Shown here: one piece after another, positions 17,392 to 26,164 of the stretch
How positions within the stretch are numbered: position 1 is the stretch's first letter
Layout: the number at the start of each line of letters is the position of its first letter
Source of the DNA: Kandleria vitulina DSM 20405
GTDB lineage: Bacteria > Bacillota_I > Bacilli_A > Erysipelotrichales > Coprobacillaceae
Assembly: GCF_000702065.1 (NCBI RefSeq)
Contig: NZ_JNKN01000006.1
Span: 24,788 to 88,787 of the forward strand
Direction: 5' to 3'
DNA length: 64,000 nt
The notes under the pieces: generated by a model
The model's database searches: none
The model's input: only the letters and a program-made list of their open reading frames with translations
What the model was told of the DNA's origin: nothing
Position numbers and translations under genes: made by a program

Positions 17392-18132
17392 GTGAATTCA
17401 GCAAATGAATCACTTAAACAGTTTAACGATGATGTCTATGAGATTGATCTTAAAGCTTTGTTTATAAAGATCAAGACATTATGGTACTTTGTCGTTGTAT
17501 GTGCATTAGCAGGAGGTATCTTAGGATTATCTTATTTTACATTTTTGTCAACACCACATTATCAGTCTAGTTCGATGGTGTATTTAAGAAGCTCGGATAA
17601 AAAGATTTCATTGGAATCTTTACAGTTGAGTTCTAACTTAACATCAGATTATGAAATTATTTTTACATCGAGACCTAATCTTGAGGCAGTTATTAATAAG
17701 CTTTCATTAAAGTATACAACAAAGCAGCTTAATAATATGATAAAGATTGAAAATCCTCAGGAAACACGTATTTTAAAGATTTCTGTTACTTCTGATAGTG
17801 CTACAGAAGCGATGAAAATCTGTAATGCTCTTGTAGAAGAAGGAATGGATGACATTCGTGAGATTGATTCACAGGAACCATATCGTATTGAAAAAGCAAT
17901 TGTTAATAATGAAAGAGTAGGACTTAGTCTTTTGAAATCAACTGCTTTAGGTGGCTTAATTGGTATGCTGCTTTGTTTAGGATATATTACATTGCGTTTT
18001 GTACTTGATGATGCATTTACGAGTGTTGAAGATGTGGAAGCAACACTTGATCTTCCAGTATTAGCGGTTGTAGTAGACGATAAAGCATTGCATTATGTCA
18101 AGAAATCTGGAAAGAAGAGAGGTAAGAAATAA
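17392..18132 (+). CDS. CpsC/Wzz-type chain-length determinant and kinase adaptor
   Basis: 246 residues from GTG 17392 behind GGAGGGG. Helices at about 32-54 and 184-206 frame an outer domain (TPHYQSSSMVYLRS, PQETRILKISVTSD). A cytoplasmic tail of about 40 residues (SVEDVEATLDLPVLAVVV) is the segment that docks the autokinase. It controls polymer length together with the kinase encoded next, with which it overlaps by one base. It is the long form of the protein at 3973-4566. Confidence 0.88.
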   Translation: MNSANESLKQFNDDVYEIDLKALFIKIKTLWYFVVVCALAGGILGLSYFTFLSTPHYQSSSMVYLRSSDKKISLESLQLSSNLTSDYEIIFTSRPNLEAVINKLSLKYTTKQLNNMIKIENPQETRILKISVTSDSATEAMKICNALVEEGMDDIREIDSQEPYRIEKAIVNNERVGLSLLKSTALGGLIGMLLCLGYITLRFVLDDAFTSVEDVEATLDLPVLAVVVDDKALHYVKKSGKKRGKK

Positions 18133-18815
18133 TGGAAGAGAAAAATTTTATTGAAATTGAAACACAGATCATTACAACTCATTCTTCTTCTCTTGAATCA
18201 TTTAAGAAGCTAAGAACAAATTTAATGTATACGGATAATCTGAAAGTGATTTCATTGACATCTTCTATTCCTGATGAGGGAAAGACTGTTATTGCCTTTA
18301 ATTTAGCATATGCTTTTGCTCAGATGGGCAAGAAGGTCTGTCTTGTGGATTGTGATTTAAGAAGATCATCTTTAAAAGAGTATCTAATGCTTACTAAGCA
18401 TCATGATGGTGTTTCTGAACTTTTAACTAATCAAGGAAAAGATGGTCTAAACAGTACTAATATCGATAATCTCTATATCATGTTGGCAGGTAAGACACCG
18501 CCAAATCCATCAGAGATTCTTTCGTCTTCTCATTTTACAGATATGATTGAATCTTTAAGAGAACAGTTTGATTATGTGATTATCGATACACCACCTGTAG
18601 CGGCTGGATCTGATGCAACTGTTGTATCACGCGCAGTTGATGGAACTGTATTCGTTTTAAGAAATGAATTCACTTCAAAGAAGGTTGCCAAGCGTGCAAT
18701 TGGTGAATTAACAAATAACGGAGGAAGAGTTGTAGGGGTTGTCCTGAGTCGAGTAAAAGCTTCTTCCCAGGATTATGGCCGCTATGGCTACTATGGATAT
18801 TATGGATATTATTAA
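18132..18815 (+). CDS. CpsD-type tyrosine autokinase
   Basis: 227-residue BY-kinase. Walker A' is SSIPDEGKTVIAFNLA (about 50-65), Walker A'-B is VCLVDCDLRRSS, and Walker B is FDYVIIDTPPV. The C terminus is a tyrosine cluster, YGRYGYYGYYGYY, whose cyclic phosphorylation governs capsule polymerisation. The DNA for this cluster also encodes the start of the next gene in another frame, with ATG repeated at 18775, 18784, 18793 and 18802. The partner adaptor is encoded upstream and a PHP-type phosphatase lies downstream. Confidence 0.92.
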   Translation: MEEKNFIEIETQIITTHSSSLESFKKLRTNLMYTDNLKVISLTSSIPDEGKTVIAFNLAYAFAQMGKKVCLVDCDLRRSSLKEYLMLTKHHDGVSELLTNQGKDGLNSTNIDNLYIMLAGKTPPNPSEILSSSHFTDMIESLREQFDYVIIDTPPVAAGSDATVVSRAVDGTVFVLRNEFTSKKVAKRAIGELTNNGGRVVGVVLSRVKASSQDYGRYGYYGYYGYY

Positions 18816-19776
18816 AGAACAGAAACGAAAAAAGTTTGCGTTCTTTCTTATCGGATTATTGTCAGTCGCATTGTGTATTGGACTTGTTGCAACTTATCAT
18901 AAAGGTGAAAGTACTAAGGTTAATAAGGATTCTGATTATCGTCATATTAGTTATCATGGAAAGAGCTATAAGTACAATACGTCAATCATTTCAATTCTTT
19001 TGTTAGGAATTGATAAGACGGAAAAGAACCCGGAAACAGAAAATGAACTTGGACAGTCTGATGCAATGGGATTATTGGTTTTTGACCGTGCAAAGAAGCA
19101 GGTGAAATTGATTTCTATTCCCCGTGATTCTATAACATCAATTGAAAAGACTGATTTTGATGGAGAATCATTAGGATGGGAAAAAGATCATATCAATCTT
19201 GCTTATGCTTATGGTACGGATGAGAAATCTGGATGTATGAAAGCCATGCGTGCTGTCTCTAAGATGATGATGGATATTCCGATTGCTCGCTATGGGTCAA
19301 TGGATCTTGATTCCCTCAAACTGCTGCAGGATATTGTTGGTACATTACAAGTAAAGGTACCAAATGATTCACTTGCAAAAGTAAATGGAATGAAAAAGGG
19401 CGATGTTGTGAAAATCACAAAAGAAAATGTTGAAACATTTGTCAGAACCAGAGACACAGATAAGGATTATTCTGCACAGGATCGACTTGCTCGTCAGCAG
19501 GCATACTATGAAGCTTTCTATGCAAAGATAAAAGCGATGCTTAGTGATGATTTCGAATCGACTGTTGCTAAATTGTATGGATTTGTATCACGTATCGTTA
19601 CTAATGTGTCCTATCAGGATATCGTCACATTTGGCAATATGATGCTTGAATATAAATACACATCTGATCAAAACTATGTCTTGCCTGGAAAGAATGGCAA
19701 GGATGGCGATTATGATGCATATTACCTTGATCAATCATCTCTAAAAGATATGATTGTCAAAATATATTATGAATAG
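18775..19776 (+). CDS. LCP (LytR-CpsA-Psr) family capsule ligase
   Basis: Up to 333 residues. A basic N-terminal segment and one membrane helix (about 23-41) are followed by the LCP core (ISILLLGIDKTE, QSDAMGLLVFDRAKKQVKLISIPRDS), which transfers polymer from lipid carrier to peptidoglycan. The arginine of ISIPRDS and the LLLGID block are family hallmarks. The start is uncertain, as four in-frame ATGs lie inside the kinase gene and the AGGA at 18769-18772 is close to the first. The 3' half is duplicated as the remnant at 15290-15853. It is part of the capsule-control operon. Confidence 0.88.
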   Translation: MAAMATMDIMDIIKEQKRKKFAFFLIGLLSVALCIGLVATYHKGESTKVNKDSDYRHISYHGKSYKYNTSIISILLLGIDKTEKNPETENELGQSDAMGLLVFDRAKKQVKLISIPRDSITSIEKTDFDGESLGWEKDHINLAYAYGTDEKSGCMKAMRAVSKMMMDIPIARYGSMDLDSLKLLQDIVGTLQVKVPNDSLAKVNGMKKGDVVKITKENVETFVRTRDTDKDYSAQDRLARQQAYYEAFYAKIKAMLSDDFESTVAKLYGFVSRIVTNVSYQDIVTFGNMMLEYKYTSDQNYVLPGKNGKDGDYDAYYLDQSSLKDMIVKIYYE

Positions 19777-19788
19777 GAGGAGAGTATT

Positions 19789-20280
19789 ATGAAAAAATTC
19801 ATGATGGCATTTGTGCTTGCGTTCGCAATGGTTTTCTCTACGTTCGCAGGTGTCAATGCGGCTGGATCAAAGACAGCAAGCTTAGCGCTTAAAAAAGCAA
19901 GCAAGAGCGGAGTTGCTTTATCTAGCAAGATTACTTCAAAGAAAGGGGTAGCTGCTAAGTATAACAAAAAATCTACTTCAGTAGCTAAGGCACTTAAGGG
20001 ACAGAAAGTTGTTAAAGCTAAAGGCGTTAAATTAAGCAAGTTGAAAAAACTTTCTAAGATGGTTCGTATCTATAGAAAAAAGAATAAATCATCTAAGAAC
20101 ACTAAAGTAACTCTTAAAGTACCTAACCTTTCTAAGAAAGTAAAGAAAGTTTATGCATTACATTACAATGCAAAAGCTAAAAAATGGTACATCACTAAGT
20201 TAACTATTAACCGTAAGAACAAAACTGTTACTGGTAAATGGAACAGACTTGGTACTACTGCATTAGTTTATACAGCTTAA
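19789..20280 (+). CDS. Highly basic secreted protein of capsule operon
   Basis: 163 residues with a clear signal peptide (MKKFMMAFVLAFAMVFSTFAGVNAA) and a mature part packed with Lys (about one residue in four) and Arg, almost no acidic residues, and Tyr/Trp near the C terminus (VYALHYNAKAKKWYITKL). No known family is recognised. It is the last gene before the operon terminator and shares transcription with Wzz, kinase and LCP. It may bind the acidic (uronate-containing) polymer or wall teichoic acids, which is inference from charge and context. Confidence 0.75.
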   Translation: MKKFMMAFVLAFAMVFSTFAGVNAAGSKTASLALKKASKSGVALSSKITSKKGVAAKYNKKSTSVAKALKGQKVVKAKGVKLSKLKKLSKMVRIYRKKNKSSKNTKVTLKVPNLSKKVKKVYALHYNAKAKKWYITKLTINRKNKTVTGKWNRLGTTALVYTA

Positions 20281-20286
20281 TGTAAT

Positions 20287-20325
20287 AAAAAAGAGATAAT
20301 CCTCTATGGGATTATCTCTTTTTTT
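20287..20325 (+). terminator. Strong terminator of capsule-control operon
   Basis: 12-base-pair stem AAGAGATAATCC/GGATTATCTCTT with a 6-base loop and seven or more T. Confidence 0.92.
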
Positions 20326-20355
20326 ATGGTAAAATGACTACTAGAGGTGATTCAA

Positions 20356-21141
20356 ATGGGGTATGTAGATATTCATGGCCATTATGCATGGGACATCGAT
20401 GATGGAATCTCTACAAAAAACGAAGCAGAGCAAGCTCTTGCTTTAGCTCGGGAACAAGGAATCTCTGACATAGTTGCGACACCACATTTTACAAGTGGCT
20501 TCATGAGCAGCGATATCAAAGACATTGCGTTAGATCGCATCAATGAATTAAAAGAATTAGCAAGACAGTTTGATATCAACGTCTATAGTGGATGTGAACT
20601 GATGCTTAATGAAAACAGTACTGAAGTTGTAGAAAAAGACTTATTTCTTCCAATAGAAAATACGCATTATGTTTTATGTGAATACAATGTTATCAAGCCA
20701 ACAGATAGCTTTATGGAACATTTTGATGATTATCTACGTGCAATCATTAAAAAGGGCTATATTCCCATCGTGGCACATATTGAACGATATTTCCATAGCG
20801 TATTAGACATTGATTATGTACAGTATCTCATCGATTTAGGATGTGTGATCCAGGTCAATACTACAAGCATACTTGATAAGCAGTCTCTCCATCATAAAAA
20901 TGCGATGACATTACTTGATCGCAATATGGTACATGTGATCGGCACTGATACACATAGAGCGCAGGGAGGACGTATTCCTAATATGCAAGAATGTTATAAG
21001 TATCTTGTAAAATACGGATATCCTAAAGCATATTGCCAGTTGTTAATGGATGAAAATGCGCATCAGATTTTATTGGATAAGCCTATTACTCATCCAAAAT
21101 ATAAAAGACATTTAATCAAGAAAATGCTTCATCATAAATAG
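20356..21141 (+). CDS. CpsB-type PHP-domain protein-tyrosine phosphatase
   Basis: 261 residues from ATG 20356 (AGAGGTG 6 bases upstream). It has the PHP metal motifs VDIHGHYAWDIDDG at the N terminus, ATPHF, a central VAHIERY and the C-terminal GTDTHR. This manganese-dependent phosphatase would remove phosphate from the tyrosine tail of the kinase at 18132-18815 and so reset capsule synthesis. It is separated from that operon by a strong terminator, so it is probably expressed separately or by read-through. Confidence 0.9.
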   Translation: MGYVDIHGHYAWDIDDGISTKNEAEQALALAREQGISDIVATPHFTSGFMSSDIKDIALDRINELKELARQFDINVYSGCELMLNENSTEVVEKDLFLPIENTHYVLCEYNVIKPTDSFMEHFDDYLRAIIKKGYIPIVAHIERYFHSVLDIDYVQYLIDLGCVIQVNTTSILDKQSLHHKNAMTLLDRNMVHVIGTDTHRAQGGRIPNMQECYKYLVKYGYPKAYCQLLMDENAHQILLDKPITHPKYKRHLIKKMLHHK

Positions 21142-21165
21142 TGCTCATAAAAAGCACTATTTTTT
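21138..21165 (+). terminator. Terminator of CpsB-type gene
   Basis: ATAGTGCT/AGCACTAT stem with a T-run, overlapping the stop codon region. Confidence 0.85.
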
Positions 21166-21232
21166 CGTTTTGTGAAAATGAGGATAGAATAGGGAGTTTC
21201 TCATGTTAACCTTAATATAAAGGGGGGCTCAT

Positions 21233-22015
21233 ATGAGAATATCATCTTCGGATTATGCTATTGAACATTGTTTTTTCACTCATCTCGATGAAGTACGCCA
21301 CTACCATGATTCCTTGAAGATCAACTACATCTTAAAAGGAAAACTAAAATATACGGTAGAGGGAGAAGAAACTATTGTAGAGAAGGGTGATCTTTGCCTC
21401 GTTAATAATAATGTTTTTCATGAAGCGATTTTACTTGAAGACACAGAAATGCTTTCTTTGATAATCAATCATCGCTTCTTGTCATGGATGCTTAATCATA
21501 AGTATTTTGGTTTTGCGATAAGAAAAAATCCGTATCGCACGCCAGAGCTTATACTTATTCTTTTGAAAGTCTATTCTTATCATAAAAAAGATAGGATGCT
21601 TGAAACGTATTTATTATTGTTGAAGATGATAAAGATTTTAAAAGAAGAAACAGGAATAGTATCTACTGATTCATTTTCTTCTAATGTTCTTCTTTTTGTT
21701 CAGCAATATATTGATAGACATTATCAGAATCATATTAATCTGGAAGCTCTATCTGAATTGACGCATTATAATGAAAGCTATCTTTCTACACAGTTCAAGA
21801 AGACGTTTGGTATTGGCATCAATGAGTACTTAAGAAATGTACGTATGGAACATGCCTTATTGGACCTTATGGAAAGTGATAAGAAGATATTGGAGATAGC
21901 TTTTCAGAATGGCTTTGAAAGCATTCAGTCTTTTAATAGAATCTTCAAGAAGCTTTATGATGAGACACCTAAGAACTATCGTGAAAGAAGTAGAGAAATG
22001 GTATGTCCTTCCTAG
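21233..22015 (+). CDS. AraC-family transcriptional regulator with cupin sensor
   Basis: 260 residues. An N-terminal cupin-like region (EVRHYHDSLKINYILKGKLKYTVEGEETIVEKGDLCLVNNNVFHEA) is followed by a linker and two helix-turn-helix motifs at about 175-255 (LSELTHYNESYLSTQFKKTFGIGINEYLRNVRMEHAL and EIAFQNGFESIQSFNRIFKKLYDETPKNYRE). It would sense a small ligand and act on a nearby promoter. The downstream secreted esterase gene, 57 bases away in the same direction, is a likely co-expressed target. Confidence 0.9.
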   Translation: MRISSSDYAIEHCFFTHLDEVRHYHDSLKINYILKGKLKYTVEGEETIVEKGDLCLVNNNVFHEAILLEDTEMLSLIINHRFLSWMLNHKYFGFAIRKNPYRTPELILILLKVYSYHKKDRMLETYLLLLKMIKILKEETGIVSTDSFSSNVLLFVQQYIDRHYQNHINLEALSELTHYNESYLSTQFKKTFGIGINEYLRNVRMEHALLDLMESDKKILEIAFQNGFESIQSFNRIFKKLYDETPKNYRERSREMVCPS

Positions 22016-22072
22016 AAAACTGGGAAGACATGTCATTCTCTTTTTCTTTACAATAATTATAAGGAGGGCATT

Positions 22073-23347
22073 ATGATGAAAAAGATAATGACTATTGTAC
22101 TATCTGGCATAATGATGCTTTCATTTATGATTATGCCAATTCATGCCTCTTCATCATACCAGGCACAGCTTTATGCGAGCGTTACTGATGCAGGTGAAGT
22201 GGTCGATCGTATTGTTATTGATTTTCATTCCTTGAAGTCCCTGAAAGGTATCACTAAGAACAGTTTTACGATCAATGCGAAAAGCATTGTGGATTTTGGA
22301 GTAGATAAAGGAAATGTCTACTATGATACCAACAGAACCATCGAGAAAGTAAAAAAGATGGGCAAGAAAGTGATACTGTATTTAAATCAAGGAGAAGGCT
22401 CTACATTGACATGGCTCACTGAACAGCGTAATTATCCTGGTAAGCTGATTTATACGATTACGCTTAATCATGATTTGTATTCTATCAAGAAGGAGGATGT
22501 GAGATTTATTATTAAGAAGAAGATCATCAATGAAGAAACATCCAAGTTCAGAAGTGTCAAAGGACACTACGGATTGAATTATCAGTTCTATAATGCCAAT
22601 AGCAGACGTCTTATAGTGTGGTTCCACGGCAATGGAGAAGGAGATATCAAGGGACAGACTCATAATAATGTCGCACAGATGCTCGCTAATCGTGGAACTG
22701 TTGGATGGGCTACAAAAGAAGCACAAAGAACATTTAAAGGCGCTAATGTGATGGCATTCCAGGTACCAGATACTTGGTATAATGCTGATAGTGAGAATCT
22801 GCTTGAAAGGGCCTATAAGGAAATTATATTTGTAGCAAAGAAATATCGTATCAATAAGATCATGGTATCAGGAGCTTCAGCTGGTGGCTATATGTCAACA
22901 CGCATGATTATTCGCTATCCATGTCTCTTTGATACAGGTATCATCATTTGTCCAGCAATTGTCAATCAAGTCTCAAATGAGGATATTTTGACAATGAAGA
23001 AGGCCAAGACTTCCATATGGCTTGTTCAGGGAGAAACAGATGCATCTGTCGATCCTAAACAAAGTTCTAAGCGTATGTGGTCACTATTAAGTGAAGGACA
23101 AAGAGTACATCAGCGTACTGATCGCTTTGGCTATACAACATATGAAACTGCTAATGACAGATTGAAGCTGACGCTCTATAAGACATATGATGGAAAGATT
23201 AAAGTGTATGAAGACTATAACTATGATCATAGACGAGAAGCTGTCTACTACAATGATCATTGGACATGGATCTATGTCATGAGAAATCATCCACGTAGTG
23301 TTAAAGGAATAAGTATCTTTAATTGGGCATCACGTTATATGAAGTAA
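22073..23347 (+). CDS. Secreted alpha/beta-hydrolase (esterase-like)
   Basis: 424 residues with a signal peptide (about 1-25, IMPIHASSS). An N-terminal beta domain of about 130 residues precedes an alpha/beta-hydrolase core. The oxyanion region is VWFHGNGEG, the nucleophile elbow is VSGASAGGYMS (Ser), the acid is near VQGETDASVDP, and a His lies in the C-terminal HWTWIYVM segment. This layout matches secreted carbohydrate esterases/feruloyl-esterase-like peptidases, so a role in dietary polysaccharide or ester breakdown is plausible. AAGGAGGG precedes ATG 22073. The substrate is not known. Confidence 0.8.
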   Translation: MMKKIMTIVLSGIMMLSFMIMPIHASSSYQAQLYASVTDAGEVVDRIVIDFHSLKSLKGITKNSFTINAKSIVDFGVDKGNVYYDTNRTIEKVKKMGKKVILYLNQGEGSTLTWLTEQRNYPGKLIYTITLNHDLYSIKKEDVRFIIKKKIINEETSKFRSVKGHYGLNYQFYNANSRRLIVWFHGNGEGDIKGQTHNNVAQMLANRGTVGWATKEAQRTFKGANVMAFQVPDTWYNADSENLLERAYKEIIFVAKKYRINKIMVSGASAGGYMSTRMIIRYPCLFDTGIIICPAIVNQVSNEDILTMKKAKTSIWLVQGETDASVDPKQSSKRMWSLLSEGQRVHQRTDRFGYTTYETANDRLKLTLYKTYDGKIKVYEDYNYDHRREAVYYNDHWTWIYVMRNHPRSVKGISIFNWASRYMK

Positions 23348-23370
23348 AGCGCAAGAATTTGCGCTTTTTT
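23346..23370 (+). terminator. Terminator of esterase gene
   Basis: AAGCGCAA/TTGCGCTT stem with loop gaat and a T-run. Confidence 0.88.
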
Positions 23371-23603
23371 CTTTTTAGAAGATAAAACTTTCTATATTGA
23401 TTTGAAATATGTTATCCTTAAAGAAAGAGTAACAGATAAGTATTGCAAAACCTAGGAAGAAGTAGGAAAATATAAAGGTAGTTTAGTTCATGATGATTTA
23501 GAAAATAGCAACACGCATTTACGATTATTTCTATAAGACTTGCTTTTTTTTCTATAACGTAATATATTAATATTTGTTATAATAGGCAAAAGGGGATGGA
23601 TTT

Positions 23604-25400
23604 ATGGCAGGACAGAATGTCAGTGATTTAAAGCTTGTAATAATTGAGCTAGATGGATGTATCTTTCCATTAAATCATTATCGTTATAACTTTTACAAAA
23701 ACTTATGCAAGAAACAAAAGGTCGCAATGGATCGACAGACTTTCTATAATGCCTTGGGAAACATGTTTACCATGTATGATTCATTGCCTCTATCTAGTAC
23801 GACGAACTCATCTTCGTTTAACCAGACTGTAGAAAAAGACCTATATGATTATCTTGAGGTGAAAGGCATTAAGCCTAATGATGGCGTAATGGAACTTTTG
23901 GAATATCTTAAACAGAAAGATATTAAGATTGCGGTTGTTTCAACGCATAAGACAAAAGATGCTATTCGTTATCTTGAAAAAGGAAAACTATATAATAGAA
24001 TCGACTACGTTATTGGTACAGATACTAAGCTTCAGCCATTCCCATCAACGGACATTATCGATTTTCTCATTGAAAAATATGGCGTAAATAAGTCTCAGAC
24101 ATTGCTTATTACTTCTATTGGACAATTGTTGGATTCAGGACATGCAGCTGGCATTAATCTTATTTATGTAGAAGATCTTGTAAAGGCTGGAGATAAGGAA
24201 CATACAATCTCTTACGAAGTATCTAAGAGCATGTATGAAACATTGAATGACATTATCTTTGGACGCTATGAAGACTTCTCAATGTATCAGTCCATTCTTG
24301 GAATGGATGATAATATGTCACCAGAAGAGCTTCATTCCGTAAGAGGACATCTTGCAGATGTCTACAGTGGAGATAATGACTTGATGGATATCGTCAACAA
24401 GACATATGAATGGCGACTTTCAGAATTGAATGTTGATCCGGTAGCTTTAGATGATGAAATCTCTAAGACACAGCAACTTAAGATCATCAAGCAAGAAGAG
24501 CTTGAAAAAGAAGCACAACGTCTTGAAGAAGAAAAACGTCAACAGGAAGAAGTTCCTGAGGAGTTACCAGCTGAAGAAGAGGAAGAACTTCCACTTGATG
24601 ATACTGAAGAATCAACATCAGAACTTTCATTGGAAGATGAACTTGCAGGTCTAGAAGACATGCTTTCAGCTATTGAACGTGGTGCTCAGGAAAATGAAGA
24701 AGCTGCTGAAGAGTTAGTTGAAGATGAAGAAGATGATCTTGAAGCAGAACTCAAGGCTCTTGAAGATTCTCTTCCTTCACTTGATGAAGAGGAAGAAGAA
24801 CCTGCAGAAGAAGATGAAGAATTTGTTGAAGAAGAAGCAACTAAGGAATTTAAGCCAGTTGATAAGCCTAAAGAATTTTTCTTCCCAGATGATGATGAAA
24901 CATCATTGTCTTTAGATAAGCAGGCTACTGGTGAATTGGATTCTGTTATTGATAAGATCTTTAGTGAAGAAGAAAAAGAAACTGAAGAAGAAAAAGAAAC
25001 TGATAAAGAAGAACCAAAGAAAAAGAAAGTTACACTTGAAAAAGTGGGATCTGCTTTAATGAATATTCTTTATACATTCTCTCTTTCACTTGTTATTCTT
25101 GTTGTTGGATTATTGATCTATACAAGTTTACAGGCATCATTTGAACATGGGGTACTTTCATTTGTGAAAGATATCTATCTTGTTTATAGCAATATTGCCA
25201 ATGCTTTCATGTCAGCAATCTTAACAGTGCTACATGCCATTATTCCACCAATTCCAAGCTATGCGAATTGGATGAAAAACAATGGTGTTATCTCATCAGC
25301 TGCTGCTGGTGTCGCAAATGTGTATTTCTTCAATACTTTCATTATTGCGATTGTAGAAGTTGTTGTTTACTTTATTAACAAGAAAAAAGATAAAGAATAA
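23604..25400 (+). CDS. HAD-like domain + acidic linker + membrane anchor protein
   Basis: 598 residues in three parts. Residues 1-215 resemble a HAD phosphatase, but the motif I nucleophile is altered (IIELDGCIF, Glu in place of the first Asp), and the usual GD-x3-D motif IV is replaced by ITSIGQLLDSG, so catalysis is doubtful. Residues about 290-475 are extremely acidic and Glu-rich. Residues about 485-595 contain three to four hydrophobic helices and a basic end (NKKKDKE). It may be a membrane-tethered pseudoenzyme or scaffold. Function is not recognised. ATG 23604 follows AAAAGGGGATGG, and TATAAT lies at 23577-23582. Confidence 0.7.
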   Translation: MAGQNVSDLKLVIIELDGCIFPLNHYRYNFYKNLCKKQKVAMDRQTFYNALGNMFTMYDSLPLSSTTNSSSFNQTVEKDLYDYLEVKGIKPNDGVMELLEYLKQKDIKIAVVSTHKTKDAIRYLEKGKLYNRIDYVIGTDTKLQPFPSTDIIDFLIEKYGVNKSQTLLITSIGQLLDSGHAAGINLIYVEDLVKAGDKEHTISYEVSKSMYETLNDIIFGRYEDFSMYQSILGMDDNMSPEELHSVRGHLADVYSGDNDLMDIVNKTYEWRLSELNVDPVALDDEISKTQQLKIIKQEELEKEAQRLEEEKRQQEEVPEELPAEEEEELPLDDTEESTSELSLEDELAGLEDMLSAIERGAQENEEAAEELVEDEEDDLEAELKALEDSLPSLDEEEEEPAEEDEEFVEEEATKEFKPVDKPKEFFFPDDDETSLSLDKQATGELDSVIDKIFSEEEKETEEEKETDKEEPKKKKVTLEKVGSALMNILYTFSLSLVILVVGLLIYTSLQASFEHGVLSFVKDIYLVYSNIANAFMSAILTVLHAIIPPIPSYANWMKNNGVISSAAAGVANVYFFNTFIIAIVEVVVYFINKKKDKE

Positions 25401-25428
25401 GACCGCTAAGATTAGCGGTCTTTATTTA
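25396..25428. terminator. Bidirectional terminator
   Basis: GACCGCTAA/TTAGCGGTC hairpin flanked by A- and T-rich runs between convergent genes. It overlaps the stop of the NUDIX gene. Confidence 0.85.
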
Positions 25429-25942
25429 TATAGGCATATTGAATTGCCATGATTGTCTTTGCATCCATTATTTCAGATGTAAGGACTTTTTTATATGCTT
25501 CATCTAATGGCATCTTAATAAGATTAATGAATTCATCTTCATCTTGAGGAAGAGAATCATCTACTTCCTTAAAATCTTTTGCTTCATAGATATAAAGCAC
25601 TTCACTACAATATCCCGGAGTAGGGAGAGCCTTAAAAATCAGATTCATTGAAGAAGCACGTCTGTTTGTCTCTTCTTCAAATTCCCTGAAGCAGGCTTCA
25701 TCAGGATTTTCTCCTTTTTCAAGCTTTCCGGCAGGAATCTCTAAAGTATCGATGCCATTCGGATAGCGGTATTGTTTAACAAGAAGGATACAGCCATCTT
25801 CAATGGCAAGAATGCCCACACCTCCACGGTGAAGCACCACTTCTCTTAAGGCAGTATTGCCATCAGGAAGTCTTACTTCATCATGAGTAACAGTGATGAC
25901 TTTTCCTTCAAAGATTGTCTTAGAACGCAATTTTTCTTCCAT
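25412..25942 (-). CDS. ADP-ribose pyrophosphatase (NUDIX)
   Basis: 176 residues. The NUDIX box is GKLEKGENPDEACFREFEEETNRRA (about residues 88-112), preceded by VVLHRGGVGILAI and LVKQYRYPNGIDTLEIPAG, the layout of NudF/YqkG ADP-ribose hydrolases. It would split ADP-ribose to AMP and ribose 5-phosphate. An extended -10 (TG-T-TATAAT on the minus strand, 25965-25973) lies upstream. It is monocistronic. Confidence 0.9.
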   Translation of the reverse strand: MEEKLRSKTIFEGKVITVTHDEVRLPDGNTALREVVLHRGGVGILAIEDGCILLVKQYRYPNGIDTLEIPAGKLEKGENPDEACFREFEEETNRRASSMNLIFKALPTPGYCSEVLYIYEAKDFKEVDDSLPQDEDEFINLIKMPLDEAYKKVLTSEIMDAKTIMAIQYAYINKDR

Positions 25943-25981
25943 AATATGTACCTCGCTTTATAAATTATAACATAAAGAAAA

Positions 25982-26036
25982 AAGAAAGTAATGCGGGGGA
26001 TGCATTGCTTTCTTCTAAGATCACACAGAATGTGAT
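25982..26036. other. Two adjacent hairpins in intergenic region
   Basis: A 13-base-pair hairpin (25982-25994 with 26002-26014, one G-U pair) is followed by ATCACA/TGTGAT (26020-26025, 26031-26036). Neither is followed by a T-run. The role is unknown; they lie upstream of the NUDIX promoter and about 130 bases before the pseudouridine synthase gene. Confidence 0.45.
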
Positions 26037-26164
26037 GTCTAGAGGGCCATATTATGGTTTCTACCCATAGTTATGATAACAAAACATAGTTTTGATGTAA
26101 AGGCTTTCATAAATATTTTTTATTTTTGTCAATCGGATATGCTATAATGTTGGCGGTGGTAAAA

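Noticed and set aside
24451..24915. Lys/Leu-rich frames within the HAD-like gene
   Set aside because: These are frame-shifted readings of the Glu-rich segment (GAA repeats) and not genes.
26040..26080. Possible purine riboswitch on the plus strand (GTTTCTACC block)
   Set aside because: The remaining core elements and pairing stems are absent, and the promoter of the next gene lies downstream of it, so it could not be in that mRNA leader.
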